A stretch of 64,000 nucleotides of DNA from Sanguibacter keddieii DSM 10542 (GTDB lineage Bacteria > Actinomycetota > Actinomycetes > Actinomycetales > Cellulomonadaceae): NCBI RefSeq assembly GCF_000024925.1, contig NC_013521.1, forward strand, positions 1,612,001 through 1,676,000. Direction: 5' to 3'. The notes beneath the pieces were generated by a model, which did no database searches, was not told the DNA's origin, and saw only the letters and a list, made by a program, of their open reading frames with translations. This document shows, in pieces, positions 43,195-52,018 of this stretch (its first letter is position 1; every line of letters begins with the position of its first letter). The position numbers and the translations under genes are program-made.

Positions 43195-44668
43195 CGGAGG
43201 ACTCCTGGGTGGTCGTCGGGGTGGTCGAGGGAGTGGTGCGGCGAGCACAGAGGGCGCCGAGACAGACCAGTGCGGCGGCGATGACGGTGATGGTCAGGCC
43301 TGCGACCGAGATCGCGGCCTGGAAGGAGTGAGCCTGGGTCGGGGTCCACGTCGTGGCGGTGATGCTGCCGGAGACGAGGGCGGTGAGGATCGTGCCGGTG
43401 GCAGCGATGCCGACCGCCGTCGCGAGCTCGCTGGCGGTGTCGACGAGCGCGGCCCCGACGGAGGTGCGGTCCGCCGGCAGGCCGCGCAGGACGGTGGTGC
43501 CGGCGACGACGCCGACCACGCGCGTCCCGGCGGCGACGAGCACGAGCGCGAGCAGCACCCAGGGGTAGCCGAGGCGCCCGAGGGACGCGAAGACGGCGAG
43601 ACCGGCGACGACCGCTGTGGCGCTCGTCCAGGCTGCGCGGTCGAGGCCCACCCGTCGCACGAACGGTCCGACGAGCCGTCCGCTGGCGAGGAGGACCACG
43701 ACCTGCGGCAGCGTCCCGACGGCGGCGAGGGCTGGCGGCCACCCCCAGGCGAGCTGCAGCTGGAGGGTGACCATGTACGACAGTCCCGCCATGGCGAGCC
43801 CAGCGGCCGCCTTGTACGCGAGGCCGCTGGCGACCAGCGGCCGGGCCACGAGCCGCAGGTCGAGCAACGGGTGCCGTGCGGTGCGCTCTCGCACCACGAA
43901 CCCGACCGCCGCGACGACGGTCGCGACCACGGCGCCCCAGGCGGTCCGGTCGGAGGTCGAGACGACGAACAGCGTCGGTGTGACGAGTGCTCCGACGACG
44001 GTCGCCGTGCCGAGCAGGGCGCCGGCGACGTCGACGGGGTCACGGTGCAGGTCGTCCGGACGGTCGGCGGAGACTCCGGCCCAGATGCCGAGGAACGCGA
44101 TCGCGGCGATCGGCGCGTTCGCGACGAGGAGCACCTGCCAGGGGGCCACGGCGAGGACGAGCCCGCCGACGGTCGGCCCGACGGCGAGGCCGAGGAGACC
44201 CGCGGTCGAGATGATTGTGAGCGCACGGACGCGGAGGTCCTCGGTGGAGAACAGTCGGAAGGCCAGCGCCATGGATCCCGGCGTGGTCATCGCGGCGGCG
44301 ACCCCCATGAGAGCCCGGACGGCGACGAGCTGCTCGACTGAGCTGACGAGCACGGTGAGCATGCTCGCGCACGCGAGCAGGGTCAGCCCGACGAGCATGA
44401 TGCGGCGGCGGCCGAAGCGGTCGGATACTGCGCCGAAGAGGAGCATGAGGCCGCCGAAGGCGACCGAGTACGCCCCCGTCACCCACTGCAGGGACCCGGT
44501 GGGCGCCGCGAGGTCGCGACCGATCGTCGGGAGCGCGACGTTGAGGACCGAGGTGTCGAGCATCTCGAAGAGGAACACCGCCGAGAGGCCCGACAGGGCG
44601 ACCCACGCGTCTCGGAGACGAGGTGGGGATGAGGCAACTGGGACTGTGGCGGCGGTTCGCAGGGACAT
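43187..44668 (-). CDS. MFS drug:H+ antiporter (DHA2/EmrB-QacA type)
   Basis: A 493-residue, 14-helix exporter. Motif in helix 1 LFEMLDTSVLNVALPTIGRDL, loop 2-3 GAVSDRFGRRRIMLVG, and GVAAAMTTPGSMALAF with the drug-antiporter motif C region LAVGPTVGGLV. First gene of a two-gene operon with the esterase; such pairs may handle an ester-containing compound. No local regulator. A C-terminal Thr/Ser-rich tail is cytosolic. Confidence 0.88.
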   Translation of the reverse strand: MSLRTAATVPVASSPPRLRDAWVALSGLSAVFLFEMLDTSVLNVALPTIGRDLAAPTGSLQWVTGAYSVAFGGLMLLFGAVSDRFGRRRIMLVGLTLLACASMLTVLVSSVEQLVAVRALMGVAAAMTTPGSMALAFRLFSTEDLRVRALTIISTAGLLGLAVGPTVGGLVLAVAPWQVLLVANAPIAAIAFLGIWAGVSADRPDDLHRDPVDVAGALLGTATVVGALVTPTLFVVSTSDRTAWGAVVATVVAAVGFVVRERTARHPLLDLRLVARPLVASGLAYKAAAGLAMAGLSYMVTLQLQLAWGWPPALAAVGTLPQVVVLLASGRLVGPFVRRVGLDRAAWTSATAVVAGLAVFASLGRLGYPWVLLALVLVAAGTRVVGVVAGTTVLRGLPADRTSVGAALVDTASELATAVGIAATGTILTALVSGSITATTWTPTQAHSFQAAISVAGLTITVIAAALVCLGALCARRTTPSTTPTTTQESSDV

Positions 44669-44814
44669 GGGCGCACTCCTTCGACGAAGAAGTGGCGACT
44701 CCCGTGAGACGCGTACGCGGTTCCGCTCGCCGTGGCGCAGCGGGATTTTTCCCTCTGCGGCCGACGATAGCCCATCCGGGCTCGGACCTACCAGAGCCGC
44801 ACGCGGCCGGAAGG

Positions 44815-46191
44815 TCAGGCGCCGAAGGAGCCCAGGGGTGTGCGCCGACCGGCGCGGAACTCGTCGAGAGCCCGCTCCAGGGAGTGAGACGAGGGTCGGT
44901 AGAGGACGGACCCGTCGTGCGCGACGAGGATCTTGCCGCCGCCGCGGATGGCCCGGAACACGACGACCCCTCCGTCGAACGGGCTCGCGGAGACGGGGTC
45001 CTCGAACGTCTTCCGCCGCTTCTCGGAGAGGGAGCAGAAGAGGCGGAACCCCGTGTCTGCGAGGCGGCGGTCTGTGGCCGAGAGCTGTGCCCAGGTGGTC
45101 GAGGGCGGGGCGGAGTCGCCACGGCTCACCGGGACGAGGACGGGAGACAGCGCCGGAGACCCAGCCGCGTCGAGGTACGACTCCCGGATCGTCTGCGGCG
45201 TCGAGCGCAGCAGGTGGGTGAGGTCCCGGGCATCCCGTGCCGCGATGATCCCGGCGTCGGCGATCTCGATGCCACGCTCCGAGCCGTCTGCCTCGCGCAC
45301 GGACACCCATCCAGGTTCGAGAGGTTCGAAGCGCAGTCCGTCCGCGATCTCCACAGGTGGAGCGGGCTCTACCAGGAGCGGGAGCCTGAGGTGAGGAGAG
45401 TGCCGAGCAGCCGGGCCGAGCCGCAGCAGGAGATAGCGCTCGACATCCTCGGCGCGCCGCGCTCGCAGCGTCGCGTGACGGAGGCCGCGGGAGTACCGGT
45501 GCACGCACCACCACCCGTCAGTGTCCGAGACCTCGTAGCCGGCCTCGAGGTCGCCGACCTGCACCGTGTCGCCGCGTGCCGTCACCTCTGCACCACCGAG
45601 CGCGACGAACTCTCGGAAGGCCGTCGAGAACAGCCACGCGGGCGTCCACGACAGGACGGACAGCCGGCTGTCGTGGGGCTGCCCGACGTCGAAGACGGGA
45701 GATCCGTGCTCGTCCAGCAGTGCTCGTCGGAGCAGCCCGACGGGCACACCCATGAGATGGCTGAACGTCCGAGGCTCCCACGGCACCCCGCGGAGAAAGG
45801 TCACCGTCCGGCGTGGGTCGGAGACGCTCCAGAGATGGGCATTCCCCTCGGCATCGGTTGCGGACTCGATGCCAGCGGCCAGGGGCGTCTGAGTGCTCGT
45901 CGACAGCAGCGTGTGCCCACGTGGTCCTCGGACCGCGGAGTTGCCGATGAGGAAGGTGAGATAGCGTTCGACGTCCTCGATCGACGACGCCTGGAGCTCC
46001 GTGGCGTAGCTTCCTGACCGTGACGCTCCGGCCACCGCGAGACCAGAGTCGCTCGCTCGGACGCGGTGGCGCTCTTCGCCGCCGGTGCTCCACACCTCGA
46101 CGTCGTCACCATCAGCGCCGACCGTGTATCCACCCAGACCGACGAGCTCGGCGAACGCCGACGAGGGGCCGAGTGTGCTGAGAGTCGTCAC
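44815..46191 (-). CDS. Imm61-like protein with internal duplication
   Basis: A 458-residue protein without signal or membrane segments. Two homologous segments are visible: residues about 11-90 (AFAELVGLGGYTVGADGDDVEVW ... SIEDVERYLTFLIG) and about 170-255 (AFREFVALGGAEVTARGDTVQV ... RAEDVERYLLLRLG). The GGYxVxxxGD...VERYL pattern is like Imm61 immunity proteins of polymorphic toxins; the assignment is tentative. The C-terminal 150 residues are unlike the repeats. No toxin gene is adjacent. Function unknown. Confidence 0.6.
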   Translation of the reverse strand: MTTLSTLGPSSAFAELVGLGGYTVGADGDDVEVWSTGGEERHRVRASDSGLAVAGASRSGSYATELQASSIEDVERYLTFLIGNSAVRGPRGHTLLSTSTQTPLAAGIESATDAEGNAHLWSVSDPRRTVTFLRGVPWEPRTFSHLMGVPVGLLRRALLDEHGSPVFDVGQPHDSRLSVLSWTPAWLFSTAFREFVALGGAEVTARGDTVQVGDLEAGYEVSDTDGWWCVHRYSRGLRHATLRARRAEDVERYLLLRLGPAARHSPHLRLPLLVEPAPPVEIADGLRFEPLEPGWVSVREADGSERGIEIADAGIIAARDARDLTHLLRSTPQTIRESYLDAAGSPALSPVLVPVSRGDSAPPSTTWAQLSATDRRLADTGFRLFCSLSEKRRKTFEDPVSASPFDGGVVVFRAIRGGGKILVAHDGSVLYRPSSHSLERALDEFRAGRRTPLGSFGA

Positions 46192-46224
46192 ACGGGCGAC
46201 GGTAGCCTGACCGACCGCCTCCGG

Positions 46225-47292
46225 TCACTTCCGAGCGACCGCCGACGGCGCCGTGCTCTCCCGCACCGACAGCGTCGGAGTCATCCCCGCGACAGACCCG
46301 ATTATCGCCTCGGTCCCGGCGGCAGCGACGACCTGCATGAGCGTCCGCGCAGCGAGCTCACCCAGCGCGTAGGTGTCACGGGTGAGCGCCGTGATCGACG
46401 GCCGCACGAGGCGCATCGCGATCGAGTCGTCGAAGCTCGCGATCGACAGCTCGCGGGGGACCGCCACCCCCTCTTCCTGCGCGACGCGCAGCCCCGCGAG
46501 GGCCATGACGTCGTTGTCGTAGACGATCGCGCTCGGGCGGTCGTCACGGCGCAGCAGCTCGAGGGTCGCGGCCGCGGACTGCTCGGCCGAGTAGTCGGTC
46601 TCGACGGACACCGGTGTCCCGGCGTCGTACCGCCCGACGCAGTCGTGGAAGGCCTGGCGGCGCAGCTCGGTGTGCTCGAGGTCGAGCGGACCCATGACGT
46701 GCGCGACGCGGCGGTGGCCGAGGGCGAACATCGCGTCGAAGAGGCGGGTGGCGACCTCGTGGTCGTCGACCCAGACGGTCGGGACCGTCGGGTCCTCGCT
46801 CGGGTGGCTGCCGATCTGCACCGCTGGCAGGCCGAGGTCGGCCACGAGGGCGACGCGCTCGTCGTCGCGGCGCGGGTCGATGAGGATCACGCCGTCGACC
46901 CGTTGGGTGGCCTGCCACGTGCGGTAGGCGTCGACCTCGTCAGCCAGGGACGCGACCACCAGGGTCTGCAGGCCGGTGTGCGTCGGTGCGAGGCCGGCCT
47001 GGATGCCGGCCATGAGCTCGGGGAAGAACGCCTCGGTGCCGAGGGTCCGGGCGGGACGGTTGAGCACCAGCCCGATGACGTCGGCCCGGGACCCGCCGAG
47101 CGCGAGCGCCGCGGAGCTGGGCCGGTAGTGGAGCTCGGCGGCGACGGCGAGCACCTGCTCGCGCAGCTCCTCGCTCACGCCGGGGCGACCGTTGAGGGCG
47201 AAGGACACCGCCGCCTTGGAGACGCCGAGCCGCGTGGCGATGTCGCTGAGCGTCGCGCGGCGGCGCGGTGGTGTGACCCGGGGACTCATCAT
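46225..47292 (-). CDS. LacI-family repressor of the N-glycan regulon (proposed)
   Basis: A 355-residue LacI protein. HTH at residues about 14-33 (TLSDIATRLGVSKAAVSFAL), hinge RPSSAALALGG, and a periplasmic-binding-protein-like sensor domain (VIGLVLNRPARTLGTEAFFPELMAGIQAGL, VDGVILIDPRRDDERVA, SIASFDDSIAMRLVRPSITAL). Two operators lie in its own upstream gap; the same operator precedes GH18 and GH92 at 20-21 kb. It is divergent from the ABC importer. The inducer is probably an imported manno-oligosaccharide, as inference. Confidence 0.9.
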   Translation of the reverse strand: MMSPRVTPPRRRATLSDIATRLGVSKAAVSFALNGRPGVSEELREQVLAVAAELHYRPSSAALALGGSRADVIGLVLNRPARTLGTEAFFPELMAGIQAGLAPTHTGLQTLVVASLADEVDAYRTWQATQRVDGVILIDPRRDDERVALVADLGLPAVQIGSHPSEDPTVPTVWVDDHEVATRLFDAMFALGHRRVAHVMGPLDLEHTELRRQAFHDCVGRYDAGTPVSVETDYSAEQSAAATLELLRRDDRPSAIVYDNDVMALAGLRVAQEEGVAVPRELSIASFDDSIAMRLVRPSITALTRDTYALGELAARTLMQVVAAAGTEAIIGSVAGMTPTLSVRESTAPSAVARK

Positions 47293-47311
47293 CGATCCTC
47301 ACCTCAGTCGG

Positions 47312-47362
47312 CACTTAACCGGTTGACACGACCTTGACTTACCCGGTTTAGTTGCCAAAGAT
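47312..47362. promoter_or_regulatory. two LacI operators and the ABC operon promoter
   Basis: CACTTAACCGGTTGACAC (47312-47329) and GACTTACCCGGTTTAGTT (47336-47353) are 24 bp apart centre to centre. In the second, TTGACT (47334-47339) and AAAGAT (47357-47362) at 17 bases form a promoter reading toward the ABC genes. Confidence 0.8.
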
Positions 47363-47458
47363 ACACCTCACAGCACCCGTGTCATCCCTCCCATCCCGGC
47401 GCGTCCTCGACGACGAGGCGCCGCCGTCAGGTCCCTCCAACGAAGGAGCAGAACCACC

Positions 47459-48733
47459 ATGAGGATCCAGCGCACACCGCTCGCCACCGCAGCCAGCGCT
47501 CTCGTCGCCACCGCCCTGCTCGCCGGCTGCAGCGGCGGCTCACCGGGGGAGGGCTCAGACCCCGAGGGGGAGGTCACCGGGGCGATCCGCTTCCAGACGT
47601 GGTCGCTCACCCCGACCTACGCGGAGTACCTCAACGGCGTCATCGCCGACTTCGAGGAGGCCAACCCGGGCACCTCGGTCGAGCTCGTCGACCAGCCGGG
47701 CGACGGCTACTCCGAGAAGGTCCTCTCGCAGGCCTCCACCAACACCCTTCCCGACGTCGTCAACCTCCCGCCGGACTTCGCGCTGCCGCTGGCCCAGCAG
47801 GACATGCTCTACGACGTCAGCCAGAGCACCGACATGGAGAGCACGTACTTCGAGGGGTCGGTCGACGCCTTCCGTTTCGACGGCGTCGAGGGTGTCTACG
47901 GCTACCCGTGGTACCTGGGCACCGACGTCAACTACTGGAACGCCGAGCAGCTCGACGCCTGCGGCCTCGACTCGACCGCCCCGCCGGCCACCACCGACGA
48001 GCTGTTCGAGCAGGCCTCGACGATGGCGCAGGCCTGCCCGGAGAGCTACCTCATCAGCCGCGTGCCCGGTGTCGGTGACTTCACGCTCGAGGGCATCGAC
48101 ATCCTGAACGAGGACGGCACCGAGTTCGTGTTCAACACCCCCGAGGCCGCGGCCATCGTGGACCGGTACGCCGAGGCCTACGCCAACGGCGAGATGCCGC
48201 CCACCGTCCTCAACGCTGACTACCTCGGCAACTCCCAGCTCTTCACGCAGGGCAAGGTCGCCTGGACCACCGGTGGCGCCACCGCGATCGCGGACTTCGA
48301 GGAGAACAACCCGAGCCTCAAGGGGAACGTGGCGATCAGCCCGGCCCTCAACATCTCCCCGCTGTACGTGCAGGGCGTGAGCGTCTCGGCCAGCAGCGAG
48401 AACCTCGCGACGGCCATCGCCTTCGGCGAGTTCGTCACCGACGCCGAGAACCAGAACGAGTTCGCGCACATCGCGAACGTCTTCCCGTCGACCCAGGGCT
48501 CCGACGCGGACCCGTACTTCACCGAGGACGACGGCACGCCGTCGGCCAAGGCCCGCGTCACCGGCTTCGAGTCGCTGCAGACCGCCCAGGTGCTCACCCC
48601 GTACTCCGTCAACGGCGCCATGAACGACTACCTCGCCCAGCAGATCGCCCTCGCGATCCGCGGTGACATCAGCGGCCAGGAGGCGCTCGACAAGTCCGTC
48701 GAGAAGCTCAACGACCTGCTGGCACGGCAGTAG
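47459..48733 (+). CDS. sugar ABC transporter substrate-binding lipoprotein
   Basis: A 424-residue family 1 solute-binding protein with lipobox LLAGC (Cys about residue 23) and a Gly/Ser-rich linker. EYLNGVIADFEEANPGTSVELVDQPGDGYSEKVLSQASTNTLPDVVNLP and WYLGTDVNYWN are typical. It binds an oligosaccharide outside the membrane; the operon context (GH5, GH38) suggests an N-glycan-derived mannoside. First gene of an operon of five. Start ATG 47459 follows AAGGAGCAG. Confidence 0.9.
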   Translation: MRIQRTPLATAASALVATALLAGCSGGSPGEGSDPEGEVTGAIRFQTWSLTPTYAEYLNGVIADFEEANPGTSVELVDQPGDGYSEKVLSQASTNTLPDVVNLPPDFALPLAQQDMLYDVSQSTDMESTYFEGSVDAFRFDGVEGVYGYPWYLGTDVNYWNAEQLDACGLDSTAPPATTDELFEQASTMAQACPESYLISRVPGVGDFTLEGIDILNEDGTEFVFNTPEAAAIVDRYAEAYANGEMPPTVLNADYLGNSQLFTQGKVAWTTGGATAIADFEENNPSLKGNVAISPALNISPLYVQGVSVSASSENLATAIAFGEFVTDAENQNEFAHIANVFPSTQGSDADPYFTEDDGTPSAKARVTGFESLQTAQVLTPYSVNGAMNDYLAQQIALAIRGDISGQEALDKSVEKLNDLLARQ

Positions 48734-48739
48734 CCCGCG

Positions 48740-49693
48740 ATGACCGTCACCGACGTCACCGCCCCCGTCGCGGGGGGCCCGCCCGCCGGGCACCCGCGAC
48801 GGGACCGCGGCCCGACCCGCACCACCCGGAAGATCACGCCCTGGCTGTTCCTCGCCCCGGCGCTGGGCTGGCTCTTCGTGTTCTCCATCTGGCCGTCGCT
48901 CAACACGATCCGGATGGCCTTCACCAACGCGAAGCCGCTCGGCGGCAACGAGCGCTACGTGGGCTTCGAGAACTTCGCGCTCATCCTCCGCGACGACCAG
49001 GTGGTCAACGCCCTCGTCAACAGCGTCGTGTTCATGCTCGTCTGCCTGCCGCTGCTGACGGTCCTGCCGCTGCTCATCGCGCTGCTGGTCGAGAAGAAGA
49101 TGCCCGGCATCACGTTCTTCCGCACCGCGTTCTACACCCCGGTCATCGCGTCGGCCGTGGTCGTCGCGCTCATCTGGACCTTCATGCTCGACGACCGCGG
49201 CCTCGTCAACGGGCTCGCGCAGGCCATGTCGATCATCCAGGAGCCGCTGCCGTTCCTCACCGACCGCTGGCTCATCGTCCTCAGCGCCGTCAGCCTCACG
49301 GTCTGGAAGGGCCTGGGGTACTACATGATCATCTACCTGGCGGCCCTCGGGAACGTCGGCAAGGACCTCCACGAGGCTGCTGCGATGGACGGTGCCGGCG
49401 CCGTCCGACGCTTCGCGGCCGTCACGCTGCCCGCGGTCCGCGGCGCGATGCTCCTCATCGCCGTGCTCGTCTGCGTCGCCGCGCTGCGCGTGTTCAGCGA
49501 GGTCTTCATCATGACCGGCGGCACCGGCGGTGCCGGTGGCGAGGCCATGACCATGGTCATGCTCATCCAGCAGTACTCCCGCGGCTTCACCGGCGACCTG
49601 GGCTACGCGAGCGCCCTGAGCATCCTCATGTTCGTCGTGACGCTCCTGCCGCTCCTGCTGCTCGCCAAGATCAACGGAAGGAGCAGCGAATGA
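48740..49693 (+). CDS. sugar ABC transporter permease 1 (MalF-type)
   Basis: A 317-residue permease with six helices and a charged N-terminal extension. PWLFLAPALGWLFVFSIWPSLNTIRMAF begins the first helix. The EAA loop is HEAAAMDGAGAVRRFAAVTLPAVRG, which contacts the ATPase. Six bases after the binding-protein stop; its stop overlaps permease 2 by four bases. No ATPase gene is in the operon, so a shared MsiK-type ATPase is needed. Confidence 0.92.
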   Translation: MTVTDVTAPVAGGPPAGHPRRDRGPTRTTRKITPWLFLAPALGWLFVFSIWPSLNTIRMAFTNAKPLGGNERYVGFENFALILRDDQVVNALVNSVVFMLVCLPLLTVLPLLIALLVEKKMPGITFFRTAFYTPVIASAVVVALIWTFMLDDRGLVNGLAQAMSIIQEPLPFLTDRWLIVLSAVSLTVWKGLGYYMIIYLAALGNVGKDLHEAAAMDGAGAVRRFAAVTLPAVRGAMLLIAVLVCVAALRVFSEVFIMTGGTGGAGGEAMTMVMLIQQYSRGFTGDLGYASALSILMFVVTLLPLLLLAKINGRSSE

Positions 49694-50607
49694 GCGCCGT
49701 CACCGACCGGGGGACCACCCCCGACGTCACCCCCGAGGCACCAGCCCCGCCGCCGCGGCGACGCCGCGCCCGAGGCTTCGGCTCCATGAGCCTGGGCGAG
49801 AAGATCGGTCGCTACGCGCTCCTGGTCTTCGTGCTCTTCATCTCGATCGGCCCGTTCCTGTGGCAGCTCTCGACGTCGCTCAAGAGCACCAGCGAGGACA
49901 TCTACACGCGGATCCCGCAGCTCTGGCCCAGCGAGCCGACCCTCGACAACTATGTGCGGGTCATGGACGCCATCCCGGTGATGTCCTTCATCGGCAACTC
50001 GCTGTTCGTCGCGGTCTTCGCCGTCGCCGGCAACGTCATCTTCTCGACGCTCGCCGGCTTCGCCCTCGCCCGGCTGCGGTTCCGCGGGCGCAAGATCGCC
50101 CTCGGGCTGTTCTTCGCCACGCTCATCCTCCCGGGCGAGGCGACGATCATCGCCAACTTCGTCACCATCCGGAACCTCGGCCTCGCCGACACGCTCCTGG
50201 GCGTCGCGCTCCCGGGCATGATCGCCGCGCTCAACGTGCTGCTCATGTACAACGCGTTCCGCCAGCTGCCCGCCGAGATCGACCAGGCGGCCGTGATCGA
50301 CGGCGCCAACGCGTTCCAGCGGTTCTGGAACGTCTCCCTGCCCTCGGTGAAGGGGACCGTCGCGGTCATCGCGATCTTCAGCTTCATCGGCGCCTGGGAC
50401 GACTTCCTCTGGCCGCTCATCGTGCTCACCAGCCCCGACCAGTTCACGCTGACCATCGGCCTGCAGTACCTCTCGGGGACCTTCTCGAGCGACCAGCGCA
50501 TGATCGCTGCCGGGTCGATGATCGCCTTCATCCCCATTGCCATCGTGTTCGCCGTCCTGCAGCGGCACTTCTTCAAGGGCATCGAAGAGGGCGGGGTCAA
50601 GGGATGA
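49690..50607 (+). CDS. sugar ABC transporter permease 2 (MalG-type)
   Basis: A 305-residue permease: cytosolic N-terminus rich in Pro/Arg, first helix YALLVFVLFISIGPFLWQLSTSLKS, EAA loop EIDQAAVIDGANAFQRFWNVSLPSVKG, and the MalG end HFFKGIEEGGVKG. Forms the pore with permease 1. Its stop overlaps the GH5 start by four bases. Confidence 0.92.
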   Translation: MSAVTDRGTTPDVTPEAPAPPPRRRRARGFGSMSLGEKIGRYALLVFVLFISIGPFLWQLSTSLKSTSEDIYTRIPQLWPSEPTLDNYVRVMDAIPVMSFIGNSLFVAVFAVAGNVIFSTLAGFALARLRFRGRKIALGLFFATLILPGEATIIANFVTIRNLGLADTLLGVALPGMIAALNVLLMYNAFRQLPAEIDQAAVIDGANAFQRFWNVSLPSVKGTVAVIAIFSFIGAWDDFLWPLIVLTSPDQFTLTIGLQYLSGTFSSDQRMIAAGSMIAFIPIAIVFAVLQRHFFKGIEEGGVKG

Positions 50608-51935
50608 GGTTCGGCGTCAACTACACACCCCGCGTGGGCTGGTTCCACGCCTGGCTCGACCACGACCGCGACGCCGTCCGCCGCGACCTCGAGCAGGTCG
50701 CCGCCCTCGACCTCGACCACGTCCGCATCTTCCCGCTCTGGGACCTCGTCCAGCCCAACCGCGGGCACATCCGCCCCGCCGCTCTCGCAGCGGTCGCCGA
50801 CGTGGTCGACGCCGCCGCCGAGGTCGGGCTCGACGTCAACGTCGACGCCCTCCAGGGGCACCTGTCCAGCTTCGACTACCTGCCCGCCTGGCTGACCACC
50901 TGGCACGAGCGCAACATGTTCACCGACCCCGACGCGCTCGCGGGGGAGGAGGCGTACCTGCGGGCGCTCGGCGAGACGCTGCGCGGACGCCCGAACCTCA
51001 TGGGCCTGACCCTCGGCAACGAGGTGAACCAGTTCGCCGCCCGGCCGCACCCACGGCCGCACGAGATCGACGCCGACCAGGCCGAGGCCTGGCTCCGCCG
51101 GCTCCTCGGCGCCGCCCGCGAAGGTTTGCTCGGCACCGAGGGAGCAGGTGCCGAGACACCAGGTACCGCCGACGTCCTCGTCACGCACGCCGCCTACGAC
51201 GCCACCTGGTACGACGAGCGCCAGCCGTTCCTCCCGCGCCACGCCGCCGAGCTCGGCGACCAGACCGTCGTGCACTCGTGGGTGTTCAACGGCGCCGCCC
51301 AGCGCCACGGCGGGCTCGGCACCGGGTCGGTGCGGCACGCCGAGTACCTCGTGCAGCTCGCCGCCGCGTGGCACACGGACGCGCGCCGTCCGGTCTGGCT
51401 CCAGGAGGTCGGCGTGCCGACCACCGTCGTCGACCCCGACGACGCGGTGGCCTTCCTCGAGCAGACGGTCCGGCACGCGGCGGGCGTCGCAGGCCTCTCG
51501 GGCATCACCTGGTGGTGCTCGCACGACGTCTCCCGCACGATGCTCGACTTCCCGCCGGTCGAGTACGACCTCGGGCTCGTCGACGAGCACGGCACGGTGA
51601 AGCCCACCGGCCGCGCCCTCGCCGCCCTGGCCCGCGAGCTGCGCGACGCGCCGACGCCCGCACCGTCACCGGTCGGCCTCGTGCTCGACGACACCGTGCC
51701 CCACCGCACCGGCTGCGCACCCGGCGGCGACTTCTTCGAGGCCTGGGTCCACGCGGCCGAGCGCGACGGACGCGGCCCCCAGGTGGTCCTGCAGTCCCGC
51801 AGCCACGAGGCTGGGGTCCTGGCCGAGCGCGGGATCGAACGCCTGGAGCACCCCGGAGACGTCGACGAGACACCCGGCCACCTCGTGCCGACGGCAGTCG
51901 CCAGCGGGGGAGCAGCGGCCACGATGCACCGGTAG
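50604..51935 (+). CDS. GH5-like glycosidase, proposed N-glycan-core beta-mannosidase
   Basis: A 443-residue (beta/alpha)8 hydrolase without signal peptide. MRFGVNYTPRVGWFHAWLDHDRDAVRRDLEQVAALDLDHVRIFPLWDLVQP starts the barrel. Acid/base Glu in LTLGNEVNQF (about 140), nucleophile Glu in VWLQEVGVP (about 271). The overall pattern recalls GH5 subfamily 18, where a bifidobacterial member cleaves Man-beta-1,4-GlcNAc from the N-glycan core. That specificity would complete the pathway with GH92 and GH38. Subfamily is recalled, not computed. Residues after about 350 form a beta domain. Confidence 0.78.
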   Translation: MRFGVNYTPRVGWFHAWLDHDRDAVRRDLEQVAALDLDHVRIFPLWDLVQPNRGHIRPAALAAVADVVDAAAEVGLDVNVDALQGHLSSFDYLPAWLTTWHERNMFTDPDALAGEEAYLRALGETLRGRPNLMGLTLGNEVNQFAARPHPRPHEIDADQAEAWLRRLLGAAREGLLGTEGAGAETPGTADVLVTHAAYDATWYDERQPFLPRHAAELGDQTVVHSWVFNGAAQRHGGLGTGSVRHAEYLVQLAAAWHTDARRPVWLQEVGVPTTVVDPDDAVAFLEQTVRHAAGVAGLSGITWWCSHDVSRTMLDFPPVEYDLGLVDEHGTVKPTGRALAALARELRDAPTPAPSPVGLVLDDTVPHRTGCAPGGDFFEAWVHAAERDGRGPQVVLQSRSHEAGVLAERGIERLEHPGDVDETPGHLVPTAVASGGAAATMHR

Positions 51936-52018
51936 CCGACCGGCCCCCGCTCCACCCCAGCACCCCCAACACCCCCAGCCCCCCAGACCACCGTCCCCCA
52001 CCGAACGGACACCCCGAC

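Noticed and set aside
47555-49372. A 605-codon minus-strand frame under the ABC genes
   Set aside because: Shadow of the binding protein and permease; no family motif.
50537-52018. Upstream extension of the GH38 frame through the GH5 gene
   Set aside because: Residues before 52019 are a frame-shifted read of GH5; GH38 homology begins at MHDDIPLTTG.
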